Notes: generated by a model from the sequence alone, not told the origin. DNA of 64,000 bases from Tribonema minus (GCA_017506865.1 JAFCMP010000536.1:186001-250000); one strand, 5' to 3'; numbered from the stretch's first letter, positions 46,901-58,228 are shown. Program-made: numbers and translations.

Positions 46901-49301
46901 GCAGAGAAGAGACGGAAAGTAGCTGCAAGCACTACTGCACCGCAAAGTGGGGGCGCCATCCCTCCTCAGCGCGCAGAAGACGTGTCGGAACGACGCCGCA
47001 AACGCACAATCAGCGAGCCCAGCCGTGGACTGGTCCCCCAGCAACCTGCTGCAGGACCTAACCCTACTCCAGCGATGCTCAGCAGAGAAGCCTTTGTAGA
47101 GTTCCAGCAGCGAGACCCCCACAGCCAGGCCATAGCCCGCACACTGAGAGAAGGGATCCTTCCCCAGGACAGTGAGCTGGCCTTACACCTGATGATGAAC
47201 CAGGATTGGTACTGCATTGAAGACGATGGACTGTCGGTGCACCTGGCCACTAGTCACCCCAAACGCGGGATGGTGCTGCGCCAATGGCTGGTACACCACA
47301 GCTCTGAGAGCCCTAGTGCTGAGACTTGGACACGATGACGCCACGGCCGGGCATGCAGGCGTCAGCGCTACCCACTTGCGAATCTTTGAGCGCTTTTACT
47401 GGCCTCAGATGAGCACTGATGTGCGTGCCTACGTCACTAGTTGTACCGCGTGCTTGCAGCGCAAGAAAGCTACCACTGGTAAAGCCCAGCCGATGTTGAC
47501 GCTGCCAACTCGCATGTTCCAGCGAGCGCACACAGACATCACTGCGACGTCCATGACCTCCACTGACGGCCATGTTGCCATTTTGACAGTGATTGAAGCT
47601 CGCTCTGGTTTTTGCTGGCTCATGCCAATCAAGAACAAGGACAAGTTCACCATTGCCACCTTGCTGTACAAGGTGATTTTAGAAGCGGGGGCCATGTTCA
47701 AAGAGCTTGTGTCTGATCAGGGCAAGGAGTTCTTCAACCAGGTGGTGCATGACCTGTGCAGAATTTTCCAGATCAGGAAAATTGACACTGCTGCATACCA
47801 CCCCCAAGCGAATGGCATTGCAGAGAGACAGAATGAGCGAATTATAGCAGTCCTAGCCGCGTGGGTCAACAAGACACAGAAGAATTGGCATGAGGGCCTA
47901 GAAGCGGTGCAGTTTACACTACGCGCCACACCCAGGGAAGAGACGGGCTTGAGCCCCTTGTTCTGCGTGTATGGTCGCGAGCCTACCCTGCCTTTTGAGA
48001 CCTTTGTTGACGAAACCCATGGTGGTGACCTGCACGCAGAGGTTGAGCGCAAGATTGACAACTTCAAGCTGGCCCAGAAAGTGATTGATGACGCCTATGG
48101 CATCAAAGTGCGCAGGATTGACAAAGCCAATGAGGCTGTCAAGCGCGCAATGCATGTCAAGGTCGGCGATCTGGTCATGATACGCCAGGCGCCTGCCAAG
48201 GGCCGATCTAAGAAGTTGGGCCCGAAGTTTGGAGGCCCTTGGGTGATTGTTGAGCAGGCAGGTGGTTCAGGGTTGTCATTTTCATGCCGCATGATCATCA
48301 TGATGGGGCGTCACATACGCCGCACACGCCAGCATGTGACTAACATGAAGCCCTTTCACCTGAGGCCCGAAGTCCTAAAGACTGACCGGCCATACGCCCT
48401 GCTCAATGCCGACGATTTAAAAATGTTGGCGCCTGGCGAGATGATGGAGCGCTTGGTGGACCGCCGGTACAACCCCAATGGTTCCTGGGACTACCGCTGG
48501 CTCCTGCGCGATGGTTCCACGAGTGGCTGGAAGACGGAGCACGAGGCGCTCGAGGTTGCCATGCCTTGGACGCTTGACACCTTCCACGCACTCTATGAGC
48601 TCAAGCATGAGAACAATATGCCAGACTACGCGATGCGCGTGCCCAAGGGAGACGTGCGCGTTGCCACGAAAGAGGCGGCGCTGGCGCTCTTCCCCAGAGG
48701 TACAAAAGTAGCGCGAGAGCACAGAGACTCACTCAAGCAACGAGTCAAGTACGTGTGGGGGACCGTTGTCGGCTACCTAGCCCCGTACTGGCGCGTACGC
48801 TATGAAGACGGCGAGTGGGAGGACTTCACCAAGAGGCAGTTGCAGTTACCCATTGCTCTTGCTGAGGCCACCCAGCAGCAGGCTAAAGATGTAGGGGTCA
48901 CCACTGCAAACCCCCAAGTTGTGCAGAAAATGTGCCCTGGCATCCCTGTCGATTTTGGCGAGACCTACTTAGGTCAGACTGTGCGCGTGAAGCATGTGAC
49001 TGGCTGGAGCCGCGGAGTGCTGAAAGAGTATCTGCCCCGGTCCGGCAAGTACACGTTTCGGGTGTGGTACAATGGCCAGCCGGCTTCACAGCTGGTCACC
49101 GTCAAGCTTCGGCCTGAGTACTACACGACTGCCGCAACGACCGCTGAGGCTGAGGCGTGCCCCATGACGAGCTGGAACTTGCTGCTTCTCACGGCGCAAG
49201 AGCAGAGCACCGCCCGGGATGAGCGCGACCCAGACTCAGACTCGTCCAATGAATGTGAAGCGATGGAAGTTAGCGACGACGAAGAGAATTTTGAGAGCTG
49301 A
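43917..49301 (+). CDS. pol polyprotein: protease, RT, RNase H, integrase, chromatin readers
   Basis: Protease: ALLDPGAEAGMMS (43968 on), with Asp-Pro-Gly where D-S/T-G is usual, and a partner ILGSDFF. RT: DMAAGYHQIPLRESDKPKTA, APFGLVNLPAQF and YVDD at 45552-45563. RNase H: FVLYTDASQTACSG ... ALECLAVV ... TDAAALRWL. Integrase: an H-H-C-C zinc finger (HDDATAGHAG ... CTACLQRKK), then D at 47535, D at 47715 and E at 47823, giving D,D-35-E. The tail has chromodomain-like MERLVDRRYNPNGSWDYRWL (~48444-48551) and two Tudor-like segments (VWGTVVGYLAPYWRVRYEDG at ~48729-48851; ~48969-49112). It ends acidic. The frame shifts at ~45735 and ~47310, where homology flows across, so single bases have been lost or gained. 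Confidence 0.9.
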
Positions 49302-49556
49302 TTCAGAAGTTCAAGAGCGAAGCACAAACACAACTTGCGGTTGTGGTAGAGCTGTGGCTATGCAGTGTGAACGATGAACATGACGCTGCATGGTACCAAC
49401 GTGTAACCTCGGACAGGACAGTCCATATGAGAGCACTACCGGTTGAGGGCAGAGATAATAAGTGTAGCTATGATGATACATCTAACAGTGGTACGTACGT
49501 TGGCAGCGCTGATCCCATTTTGGTCTCAGTCGTTTCTCTGGGGACAGAGAAAGGTC

Positions 49557-49568
49557 GAGAAGGGGGAG
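49557..49568 (+). other. Polypurine tract
   Basis: GAGAAGGGGGAG ends one base before the 3' LTR, the expected site for plus-strand priming. Confidence 0.75.
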
Positions 49569-49569
49569 T

Positions 49570-49964
49570 TGACACGGTTTGATGTATATAATTGAAGTAC
49601 TTATTATCAATAGGCTTATGATGTGTCAGTGCCCTCATGTTCAGTCTTGTGTACATACACTCAGAGCATAGGAAGTGAGACTGCTGCATTGTAGTGGATC
49701 TTCATGACTATTAAGACTTGCCCCTTGTTTGGGGGTTTGCAAGTATTGATGGCCATGAGATCTCTGCATAAGCACACAACCTGAGAGCTGGAGCAACAAG
49801 ACCAAGTAGAGGCACAGTGACTGAAGCCACCCAACAACATCCACTATGGCTCCCCCAGCAGCAGCATCATCATCAGCATCAGCAGCAGCCCAGGCTGCAG
49901 AGACAAGTAAGCCATGCATGCCACAGATCTTTACAACCACACACCTACATAGTTGCATGTTAGA
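49570..49964 (+). repeat. 3' LTR (395 bp)
   Basis: Identical to the 5' LTR over its whole length by direct reading. Followed by the CACG target duplication. Confidence 0.93.
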
Positions 49965-52424
49965 CACGGCGGCCGGCGGGGCCTGGGCGGAGCCTGGCTC
50001 GCGCGCCGCCGCTGGCGCAGCGCGGCGCGCGCCGGCGCGAGTCCGCATGCCCAGCCCCGCAGCTCCGCCTGCCGGTTGCAGCAGATCGCGCAGTGCCCGC
50101 CACGCGCCGTCGTCCTGGCGCCAGTCCTGGTACCAGACCGAGGGCAGGAGCAGTGCGAGGGCCGCTGCGGCATCATCGCTGCCGCTGCGCAGCTGCTGCA
50201 GGCAGGTAGCTATCTGAGTGAAGGTGAAGCCGTAGCGGGCGTGCTCTAGGACGCGGCTGCGTGCCGCCACTGGAAACGCCGCCAGTGCCGGTCCCATGCA
50301 CTCGAGGGTACGCGCAGCAAATGCGGCACATGCACGCGGCGCCGCGCCCAGCACGCCAAAGCCGCCGCTCCCCAGCCGCAGATGCACGCGTACCTGCTGA
50401 TGTGCTAGTAGCGTCACCGGGGCCTCGCCACCCCAGTCGGCGCCGCGTACCCATGCCACTGCCGCCGCCCACAGAGAGGGCGGTGCCGCCGCCGCCGCAA
50501 CCGCCGGCGGGCTGCGGCAATTGCCACCAGCCGCCGGCGCGCCCTCGTGGGCCGGCGGCGTAAGGCCCGCCGATGGCTCCTGCGCCAGCGCAGCCACGGC
50601 CGCCAGCGTGATGGCGTCGAAGCGCCGTAGCTCCTCGTGCGTGAGGGATGGCGCCGTGTTGCGCGCGACATGCCCTGCGCGGGCGGGGACAGCAAGACGC
50701 AGAATCGAGAAGGCAGCCTGCACATCCTCCATCTGCACCAGCTCCGCCACCAGGCGGTCGGTGCCGGGGGCACGAAGGGTCGCCGCTACGCGTGTGCGCA
50801 CGAAGTCCTCGGTGCCCACCGGCACCCCCATCAGCGTGACGCCGTCGTCACATACTGGTACGGGGACATCGGCGGCGGCGAAGACGGCGGCGGCGCGCGC
50901 GCGGGCGCCGCCTGAGGCCGGCACCAGCGCTGCGCATTTCGTGACGTTGACCTGAATGTTCAGCTCGCTCAGCGCCTGTTGTATAAAGCAGAAAGCGCGG
51001 CCAACGTGGCCGAGCACTGGCGCGTCACAGCTGGGCGTCATGATGGTGAGGTCATCGAGGTAGCCCGGAAGCGCCAGCTGCGGGAACTTGGCGCGGGCAG
51101 CCACCATGGTGCCGCGCAGTGCCAGCGCGAACAGCAGCGGCCCCAATGGGTCGCCCTGCTGCACACCCTGTTGGTAGAGGATGATGGCGGCGTCGGCGTG
51201 CCCATCTAGGCCAAATTGTAGCCAAGGGGCCCGCCCGGGGCCGTAGATGTGCTCGCCGTAGCCGTACAGGCCAGGCAGATGCTCGGCCACCGCAGTGAGG
51301 ACTGCCGAGCGCGACAGCGCGTTGAAGGCATTACTGCCGTCAATGGCAAGGAGCACGCCGCCGCACTCATGCGTGAGCTGCGCCATGAGCGCCACCCTCT
51401 CCGCGCCCCCCCGCGCGCCGACCCCAAACTGGCCAATGGTTTCTAGCAGCGCGGAGACACGGTCTCGGGTGTCCGTGCAGAAGGTGCGGGCGAACAGGCG
51501 GCGGATGGTGTCGCCGCACGCGATGGGGCGCGCCTTCTCGCCCACAGCGCTGAGGCGCGCGGCTGCATGGAGGCGCCAAAAGGGGGCGGGCAGCGTGGCG
51601 GGGGTGGAGTACGCAGTGGTACCCAGCTACGCCAGTAGCTCAAGGAGCCAGTCAACCATGCGCCCCGACGTGTGCGCCGTGTGCCGGACGCACTGCTGGA
51701 GGTGGGAGTTGCGCAGCCCAGAGGGACCGGCGGCCGAGCCAGGGTTGGCGGCGAGGATGGCCTCACGTAGCCCGTCCGCTGTGAACGAAGCGCAGTTGAG
51801 TGGTGCCGGCGCCGCCAGCGCCGCCGCCGCCACTGAGCTGCGCGTCCGCGATGCCGCGGCATCCAGCTTCGCACACGCATCGCCAGCTGGGTGTTTAGCC
51901 TGCAGTTTATGCAAGGTAGCGGAGTCGCGGGGGGCAGATGTGTCAGCACCCTCCGCCAGCAGCCGGGCGGCGCGCCTGACGCCGCCCGGCTGCCGCGCCG
52001 TCGCCGCCGCGCGCTCGCGGACTGCCGCCGCCGCCTCCGTCATGGACCTAGCGCGACGCGCGCACGCACGGGCGGCGCCACGGCGGCAGAAGGCCAGCGC
52101 TGTGCGCGTGAGTAGCTCCAGCTCGCCTGCCGCGAAGGCCGTGAAACGGTGCGCCCGCGGCAAGGAAGCGTCGGGCACTAGCAGCAGGCACGGCAGCAGA
52201 TGCAGCAGCTTGCACCATGCACCCGCTGTAGCGGACGCCTGCGCCGCTGCCTCGGCACCGTGCGCCTGCGCTACCGCCGTTTGCGCCTCCCGGAGGCCCG
52301 CCAGCGTGGCCGTCAAAGCGGCCGTGAAGTCCGAGCGGTGCTCCAGGCGAATGCGGCGGCCAAGTTGAAGTTGAAGTTGAAAAGTAGACAACGCACCAGA
52401 AATTACGCGCCCACGGCAACGCAT
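49965..52424 (-). pseudogene. Non-LTR retrotransposon, N-terminal and RT part
   Basis: A minus-strand frame starts near 52424. Its first 265 residues include ANPGSAAGPSGLRNSHLQ, typical of the start of a LINE reverse transcriptase, and stop at a TAG at 51629-51627. The same frame continues after the TAG through KARPIACGDTIRRLF, LAIDGSNAFNALSR (palm Asp), QQGVQQGDPLGPLLFALAL and GYLDDLTIM (YLDD at 51062-51051), then an Ala-rich thumb region up to the LTR insertion at 49965. It resumes in the same frame at 39684. Lesions are therefore one nonsense codon and one 10.3-kb insertion. With the zinc finger and endonuclease-like tail, it belongs to an R2/CRE-like class. Coding GC is much higher than the LTR element's. 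Confidence 0.82.
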
Positions 52425-53408
52425 AAGCGCAGCGAGGTGCGCTGTACAACGAATGCGGCTATCGACACCATTGTATCAGGTCGCATCCGCAAAGCGCGCT
52501 GGCGATCATGGCGCCCCATGACTTCAAGCTCAACGGGCCATGAAAAAGAAAAGGACCGGTGCGGCGCCTGAGAGGCTCAAGGCTCATGAGAGCTCATGCA
52601 CGAACTTCGAGCGCTCTCTCATGTGCTGCAGGCAATGCAATGACGTTCGCAAACGGCGCACTGAGTGAGTCATTGAGCACAAAGCGAAGGCCGCCGCCGA
52701 GGTAGCACAGCCACAGTTGACCAACGAAAGTCGAGGCACCTGCAACAGGATACGCAATTGACGAACACACGGACAAGCCGGATTGTTTTGATCAAGGACG
52801 GCCTGAAACAAGCCTCGGGTCGCTCCAGGTACGTGGCGCTCAGCAAAATCGTTTGTCTTAAGCGACACTCCGAAGTTCCGCAGCAGCCGCGCTGCGTGCA
52901 TCCGCCATGTACTGTCAGGCAGGCGCAAGCGCCAATGTACGCTATCATGAACTGGAGCGCATGCGCTGCTGTATGTCAAGCATCGCCTTGCCGTGCTTTG
53001 TCAAACACGTGCAGCTTCGATCAGCCAGCGCGCACAAAGATTTCGCTGTCGTGATACATCGCCAATGAAGTGCGCTCCCATCGTATCGTTGTGCGTTCGG
53101 ACTGGTTCACGGCGTCGCAATGGTGGTACGACAGCGGGCACCATAGCGCTGGCATCATGTGTCGCAGCACAGATAGCAGGCCACGAACGCTTGCCGGCAC
53201 CACATTGAAGCGCATTGCATTCGACGACATGTGCAAGCCATATGACTCATGATATGAGGCAGCATCACGCTTGTTTGTTGAAACAATGAATTTCTGCCTG
53301 AAAGGGATGCAGGCTTTCCACGCGTGTTTTGGACAGCTCTCTTCATCAAAAGTCGAATTGAAAGCTAGCCATTGACAATGTATCGCTCTTGCGCTGCTTG
53401 CAGGGCCG
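52425..53408. other. Between retrotransposon and membrane-protein gene
   Basis: A GAAGTT hexamer tract (52365-52380) marks the 5' end of the non-LTR element. Minus-strand frames at 52594-52979 contain short hydrophobic runs in three frames but no domain. The last bases 'gcttgcag' before 53404 look like a splice acceptor, so the next gene may have an upstream exon here. Confidence 0.35.
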
Positions 53409-54146
53409 ATGACTGACTACATCGATGACACGACCACACTCAATGGGGTGCTGGTCGCAGCGACCCTCCTCGCCACTCTCGGCAACGCTTGCTGGGACTT
53501 GGACGCCGAGCCCCCCTACCACACCGCCTTCAGCGTCATGGCCTCGATAGCATTCTACAGTGCCATCATCGCCATCTGGCTCTCCCTCTTCACCCTCGTG
53601 ATGGGGAACGAGAAAACGCCATACGTAATCAATTACCCCCGCTGGACGCTGGCCTCCTACCTCTTCTTTGTCCTGGCTATAGCTAGTGGGACTGTGACGT
53701 TCTTTTTGGCGGGTTTTGTGGTAACGGGAAGCAATGCGATCATGTGGCCGCCGTTTGCGGTCGCGGTTGCTGTGATCCTTCTGTCGGTACTGATTGGATT
53801 TTGTTGCAACTCGCGGAGTCAGCTGATGAAGCCTTACTTGGCGGTTATGGACCAGAGGAGTAAGGCCAAGCGATTCTTGAGCTTAGCAAAGGCTCGGGGC
53901 ATGGCAATCGAAAACATCCAGAAACAAGTAGAGAAGATTGAGCATTGCTACGAAGGCATAGGCGCCATGTTTGGGTTGCCAGTGGGATACGATACAAAGG
54001 ATGCTGCATTTGCTCTGATGGGAGAGTCTCGAGCCACCCTTGACGGCATTAAGCTTGCAGTGGACAATCATATAAATGGCCGAGTGCCGAGCGCTGCAGC
54101 TGAAACTAAAAACCAGCACGCGGAGGCCGATGATGACACCAACTGA
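53409..54146 (+). CDS. Predicted four-helix membrane protein, unknown family
   Basis: A 245-residue frame from MTDYIDDTTTLNGVLVAATL to a stop at 54146. Hydrophobic segments lie at about residues 12-28, 43-67, 78-106 and 110-130, then a soluble cytosol-type tail with a helix (AKRFLSLAKARGMAIENIQK) and an acidic end. LNGVLVAATLLATL before the first helices resembles the start of PGG-type membrane domains found at the end of plant ankyrin proteins, but no ankyrin repeats are present. The ATG is preceded by CTTGCAGGGCCG, an acceptor-like context, so an upstream exon is possible. No function is proposed. Confidence 0.6.
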   Translation: MTDYIDDTTTLNGVLVAATLLATLGNACWDLDAEPPYHTAFSVMASIAFYSAIIAIWLSLFTLVMGNEKTPYVINYPRWTLASYLFFVLAIASGTVTFFLAGFVVTGSNAIMWPPFAVAVAVILLSVLIGFCCNSRSQLMKPYLAVMDQRSKAKRFLSLAKARGMAIENIQKQVEKIEHCYEGIGAMFGLPVGYDTKDAAFALMGESRATLDGIKLAVDNHINGRVPSAAAETKNQHAEADDDTN

Positions 54147-56004
54147 TTACCATTCAGTCCCTTGTTTGTTAGTGGAGAAATGGTGCTATAGGCTTGAATA
54201 CGATACAAGTAGTTTTTGACAAAATTGACAAAATTGATGCAATACTGAGAAGAAATGAAATCGGGTTAGTAACATACATATACTTGTAAGGTATGCGCTT
54301 CTTGATTGACGTATGCCTTCTTTTCTTTGTTTTCTTGTGGCTCGCTCTTGTGTTGTTGCTGAGCTTTTTTGTCAGCCTTGCCTTGTGAGGTACGTAGCGC
54401 CTGTTGCATCTGGCATGCTTGTGAAATCCGCGTATGCCTATTGCTGCCATGTTGATCAGCGCACCATGCACTGTCTGCTGGACATAATGTTCGGCGATGG
54501 CCGCACTTGATGCCGTGGTGAGGTTTCTGGAGGTAACAGTGCTGTGTTCAGACATTGCAATATTGCAAAGCGAACGTGTAACGTGAGGGTGATGCTTCGC
54601 AAATGCCACGCGACACACTGTATACCACAATATGCCGTGGACTTATCAGCGGCTTTGGCCATTCAGTCATGTGTAAATTGTTCATATTCAAAAGTAGTCT
54701 AACCATGAAGGGCGCAAATTGCTCAAGATGTCACACATATCATCAACTGGCACAGGCTAAATCAATGGCGCTCTGTTGCATCCTGCTTTTGAAGTATCAT
54801 GGCAGTTACATGACCGCTGTTCAGCGGCCACGGGCAATGTGTACACTTGCCAGAAAGCACAATTACTCCTAGCAGCACACGACTGGCGTCAGTAATTTGG
54901 TCCTTGACTCACCCTGATCTACCTCTGACGCGTATAACATCAGTCTGGTGCATCATGAAACTTTTGGGGCAACCATTGCAAGCTCAGTCATGTAGCATCG
55001 ACAACTCCGATGCATGCCGCAATTCCGCAGAGAGAGTCAAGACTTCTTGATAATGATGTGCAGCACAGATGAGCAGGACAGTGGGTACTGCGCCAGCAAA
55101 GCACCCCCTGGCGCAAGGTCCCAAGCTCCAACGGGTTTCGTGTGTGCAGCTCTCGACCGATCTATCACACATTGTCGGAGACCCTCGAGGCTGTCCTTGC
55201 GCAGAGTACATACATGACACAAGGCATATTGCAACACAAGCAACAGAGACACATGACAACGGTCTGCACCGTCCATGACTGTGTTATTTCCACGTGACCA
55301 AACTTTGACGGGAATCATGCTCAACCATTTTCTCTGGTCATAATGCCCGACGCACGCTTGACAACACAAGCTGAAACATCCGTGCATAAGCCATTAAGTA
55401 CCTGTATATCTGTACAAGAGCCTGTTCTCCCACGCTACGTCATCCGGCGCTCTAGATGCTGCTAGCACCCTCAGCTGCCACCCCCGCTGACCCCACATAG
55501 CACACCCTTGCAACATCTAGCTCCCGCAGGGGCCTTCCCCCCCCCAACCCCCCCAACCCCTGCCACCTGCAACTCCAGCAAGCTCTCCAGGAAGAGCACG
55601 GGGACAGGCCCTCCCAGCAGATTCAAGTGCTTCCTTATTCGCTGCTCTCCTCGCCACTGCATGTCCTGCGCAAAAAGTCACAACCGCCTCCTCTTGCGGC
55701 AGCAGCAGCGGTGTTGAAGTCCGAGGCACAGTCGCCAGCGTATGAGCGCTGAGGCCTGCACAAAGGAGGAGAGTCACACCCTTCCTTCGCCCCCCTATCG
55801 CCAGTGCCCCCGCCCTGTCGGCAGGGGAGCCTCAGTCGCACCCATCCGCGCTTGATGCAGCAGCAGGCAGCGTCTGCAGCAGCAGCAGCAGCAGCCGCAG
55901 CCGCAGCAGCAGCAGCGCCTGCGGCGGCGGCAGCACCGGCGCCTGCTGCGACAACAGCTTCAGCAGCAGCAGCAGCACCCCCGCCCGCCGCAGTCGCGCG
56001 CCCC
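54147..56004. other. Intergenic region
   Basis: No gene recognised in ~1.9 kb. A C-rich tract (55535-55560) and a CAG/GCA-rich tract (55858-55975) are low-complexity. Long frames on both strands across the latter are compositional. Confidence 0.4.
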
Positions 56005-57442
56005 TCAGAACTGTTTGCCGATGCCGCCGCCGCCGGCGCCAGCGTCGGAGCGCTGCCTCTTGTTGCCGGGCGACTGCAGCTCGTCGTCGTCCACGTGATC
56101 GGGCCCTAGGTACAGCCTGTCGCCCGCGTCTCCGATGCCGGGCACGAGGTCGTGGCCGTTGTCGGCGAGCGTATCGACGGCGGCACAGTGCACGATGACG
56201 TCCGGGTGGACGGCGAGCAGCTGCGCTAGCCCGGTGCGCGATACGATGAGCGTCACCACCTTGACGCGCGCGGCGCCCCACTTCTTGATAATGGACACCG
56301 TCGCGCAGATCGTCTTGGCGCTCGCGATGATTGGGTCGAGGAGGATCGCGACGTCGCAGCTCTGCCCCTTGGGCAGGCGGTTGTAGTACTGGATCGGCAT
56401 GCTCGAGCCGGGGTTGCGATACATGCCGATGTGGTAGACGGGCGCGTTGGGCAGCAGCTCCAGCATGGCGTCCGTCATGCCCAGGCCGCCGCGCAGGATG
56501 GGGATCACCGCGACTTTGTCCGCAATCTTGCGCACCTCGCAGAACTCCGCCGTGTGCGTGTGGATGTGCGCGACCTTGGTGTGCAGGTCCTGTATGGGGG
56601 GGGGGGGAGAGTTTGAGGGAATGGTAATGGCGCTGTGGTGCAAATTCGTTTTTGCTGCAGCTTGCATGGTACTGAATGATGCACAGGGTTGCAAGCGCAC
56701 ATGGGCCTAGACATGACCATTTGGCAGTTGGATGACTCAGCATATGTGCAATTGCTTAGTGGTCTGACGTAAAGCTGCTGCAATGTTGCCGCTTCTGCAC
56801 TTCCATGCAATTGTTATTTTGCTCTGACATGGCGCTCCTATTCTGTAGCGTAGCAACGTTTCCACACTCAGGGCTATGGCATACGCAGCGTCTGGTGATA
56901 AAACCACGATGTCATATGGCTGCTGTTTATGTCATCAGAGCTGCATACAGCACTTGATTCATTCTTCATGTGATTCCAAAGCTGCCGCGTTGGATCCGAA
57001 CCTGAGTTGCTTCATAGCCCAAGTAGAAGCTGATTTCCCGGAAGAGGGACCGAAACTCCCTGCTGTTGGTGCTTTTTCGCCGAATGAGGCTCAATTTGTG
57101 CATCAGAACCTGCAGCAATGGCAGATTAGCAGGCAGCAAGCGCGCAGCAGCTGTTGAGTACAAAAAATGCAGAATCACCTGTCAAGCATCACAGGTTGCG
57201 CTGTGAAGATCGATGCCAGTCCCAGAGTGCTCTTGTGTGTGCCATTCACCAAGCCTAGCAGCGTTTGCATTCAGGCAAACCGGCTTACGTACGTTGACTA
57301 CACATATCCGTTCGGTGCATGCAATCCAAAGCCTCCTGGGTCTACTTACAGGATGACTCGAGACTTGAACGCCAGGTGGTGGAGTATATCCATCGTCAGC
57401 GTCATTTTCCGCAGCAGCAGGGTGCCCGTTTGCAGCGCTCAT
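56005..57442 (-). CDS. upp: Uracil phosphoribosyltransferase
   Basis: Three exons in frame (57442-57350, 57109-57002, 56589-56005) give 261 residues. The enzyme converts uracil and PRPP to UMP in pyrimidine salvage. Exon 2 reads HKLSLIRRKSTNSREFRSLF and LGYEAT, the N-terminal signature of the bacterial-type enzyme. Exon 3 has VAVIPILRGGLGMTDAMLEL, HIGMYRNPGSSMPIQYYNRL, VAILLDPIIASAKTICATV (PRPP loop position) and HCAAVD...LVPGIGDAGDR, the uracil-binding end. The usual T-G-G of the PRPP loop (as in LDPMLATGGS) is ASA here, which may lower activity or reflect a divergent subfamily. A ~30-residue extension (to KRQRSDAGAG) follows the normal C terminus. Intron 2 ends in a C-run before CATACAG. 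The start at 57442 gives a polar leader. Confidence 0.9.
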
Positions 57443-58228
57443 TGTTCACAGCAGATCTGTTGCTCAAGCAAAAGCAGCCGCCGTTATTAGAGTGCTTCCG
57501 GAAGAATGAGGAGGGGGCCGTTACTTAGAGGCTTCCGGAAGAATGAAAGGGGGGGATTTCAGCGAAAGTACCTGCCTTAGGAGATGACGTCACGCCAAGT
57601 GCCACGCCATTGTAACCTTGGCGCAGCACATGATGTGCGCGAACATGCTAGATGGACCTTTAACGTGTTTAGCAGCACTGTGGAAGATTTTCTTGGCAGC
57701 ATACTTGATTGCTGTGCCAGCAGGTCTGCCAACTAGTACCGTCCTGCCCCTGCAAAACGTGCCGCACTGTGTGAGATTGGCAAGCGCTTCAAGTGGCTAC
57801 ATGATCAAGCATGGGACAGTTGCGAGGCAAACAGGAGCAGAATAGATGCTGGCAGACTTTGCCAGAATGTGCACAAGGATGCAAGTCCCTGTTGAGTGAC
57901 ATCATGTCAAAATCTCAAAGATCCTCTTTCCATTGCGGCATAGGGCGTCCATGCCCAACGTCAACGGTCATAGCCAATATTATTGGCAACAAGCCCAGCA
58001 GCGGTTTGCAGCCAAGCACAAAACCACTGCCCTCCGTTCAAAATGGGCACTGTGGCTGCGCCATTTGGGTCTCTGGAACAGCATATCCGGGTCAGCAAGT
58101 TTCAAGAGCCCGTCCTACCACAAATTCGAATGTGAATGTGAAACCCAAGCAATCAAATCCCCGAAGCCACCAAGGCAGCTTTCTAGGCGGACCTTGCCTC
58201 TCATTCGTGCCACTACACAAAAATGCAA
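57443..58228. other. Intergenic region
   Basis: It lies upstream of the uracil phosphoribosyltransferase and downstream of the methyltransferase on the same strand. A repeated 'gcttccggaagaatga' occurs at ~57496 and ~57530. A plus-strand frame at 57811-58287 is antisense to the methyltransferase end and shows no domain. Confidence 0.4.

Larger units (their letters stand above)
39689..49964 (+). mobile_element. Complete Ty3/gypsy LTR retrotransposon with DNA methyltransferase
   Basis: The 10,276-bp element is bounded by identical 395-bp LTRs and a CACG duplication. Order on the plus strand is LTR, primer site, long leader with gag-like frames, cytosine-5 DNA methyltransferase, protease, reverse transcriptase, RNase H, integrase, chromodomain-like and Tudor-like segments, polypurine tract, LTR. 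Integrase after RT/RNase H places it in Ty3/gypsy. LTR identity means insertion was recent. It lies inside a non-LTR retrotransposon transcribed the other way. Four one-base frame shifts and one in-frame TGA break the frames of this copy. Confidence 0.92.

Noticed and set aside
49641..49964. C-terminal ~110 residues of the RT open frame, reading from the LTR
   Set aside because: This part is LTR sequence read through after the insertion, not original protein. The same frame occurs in the 5' LTR.
55804..56743. Plus- and minus-strand Ala/Gln/Arg-rich frames
   Set aside because: They are compositional products of a CAG/GCC-rich stretch. The real gene in part of it is uracil phosphoribosyltransferase.
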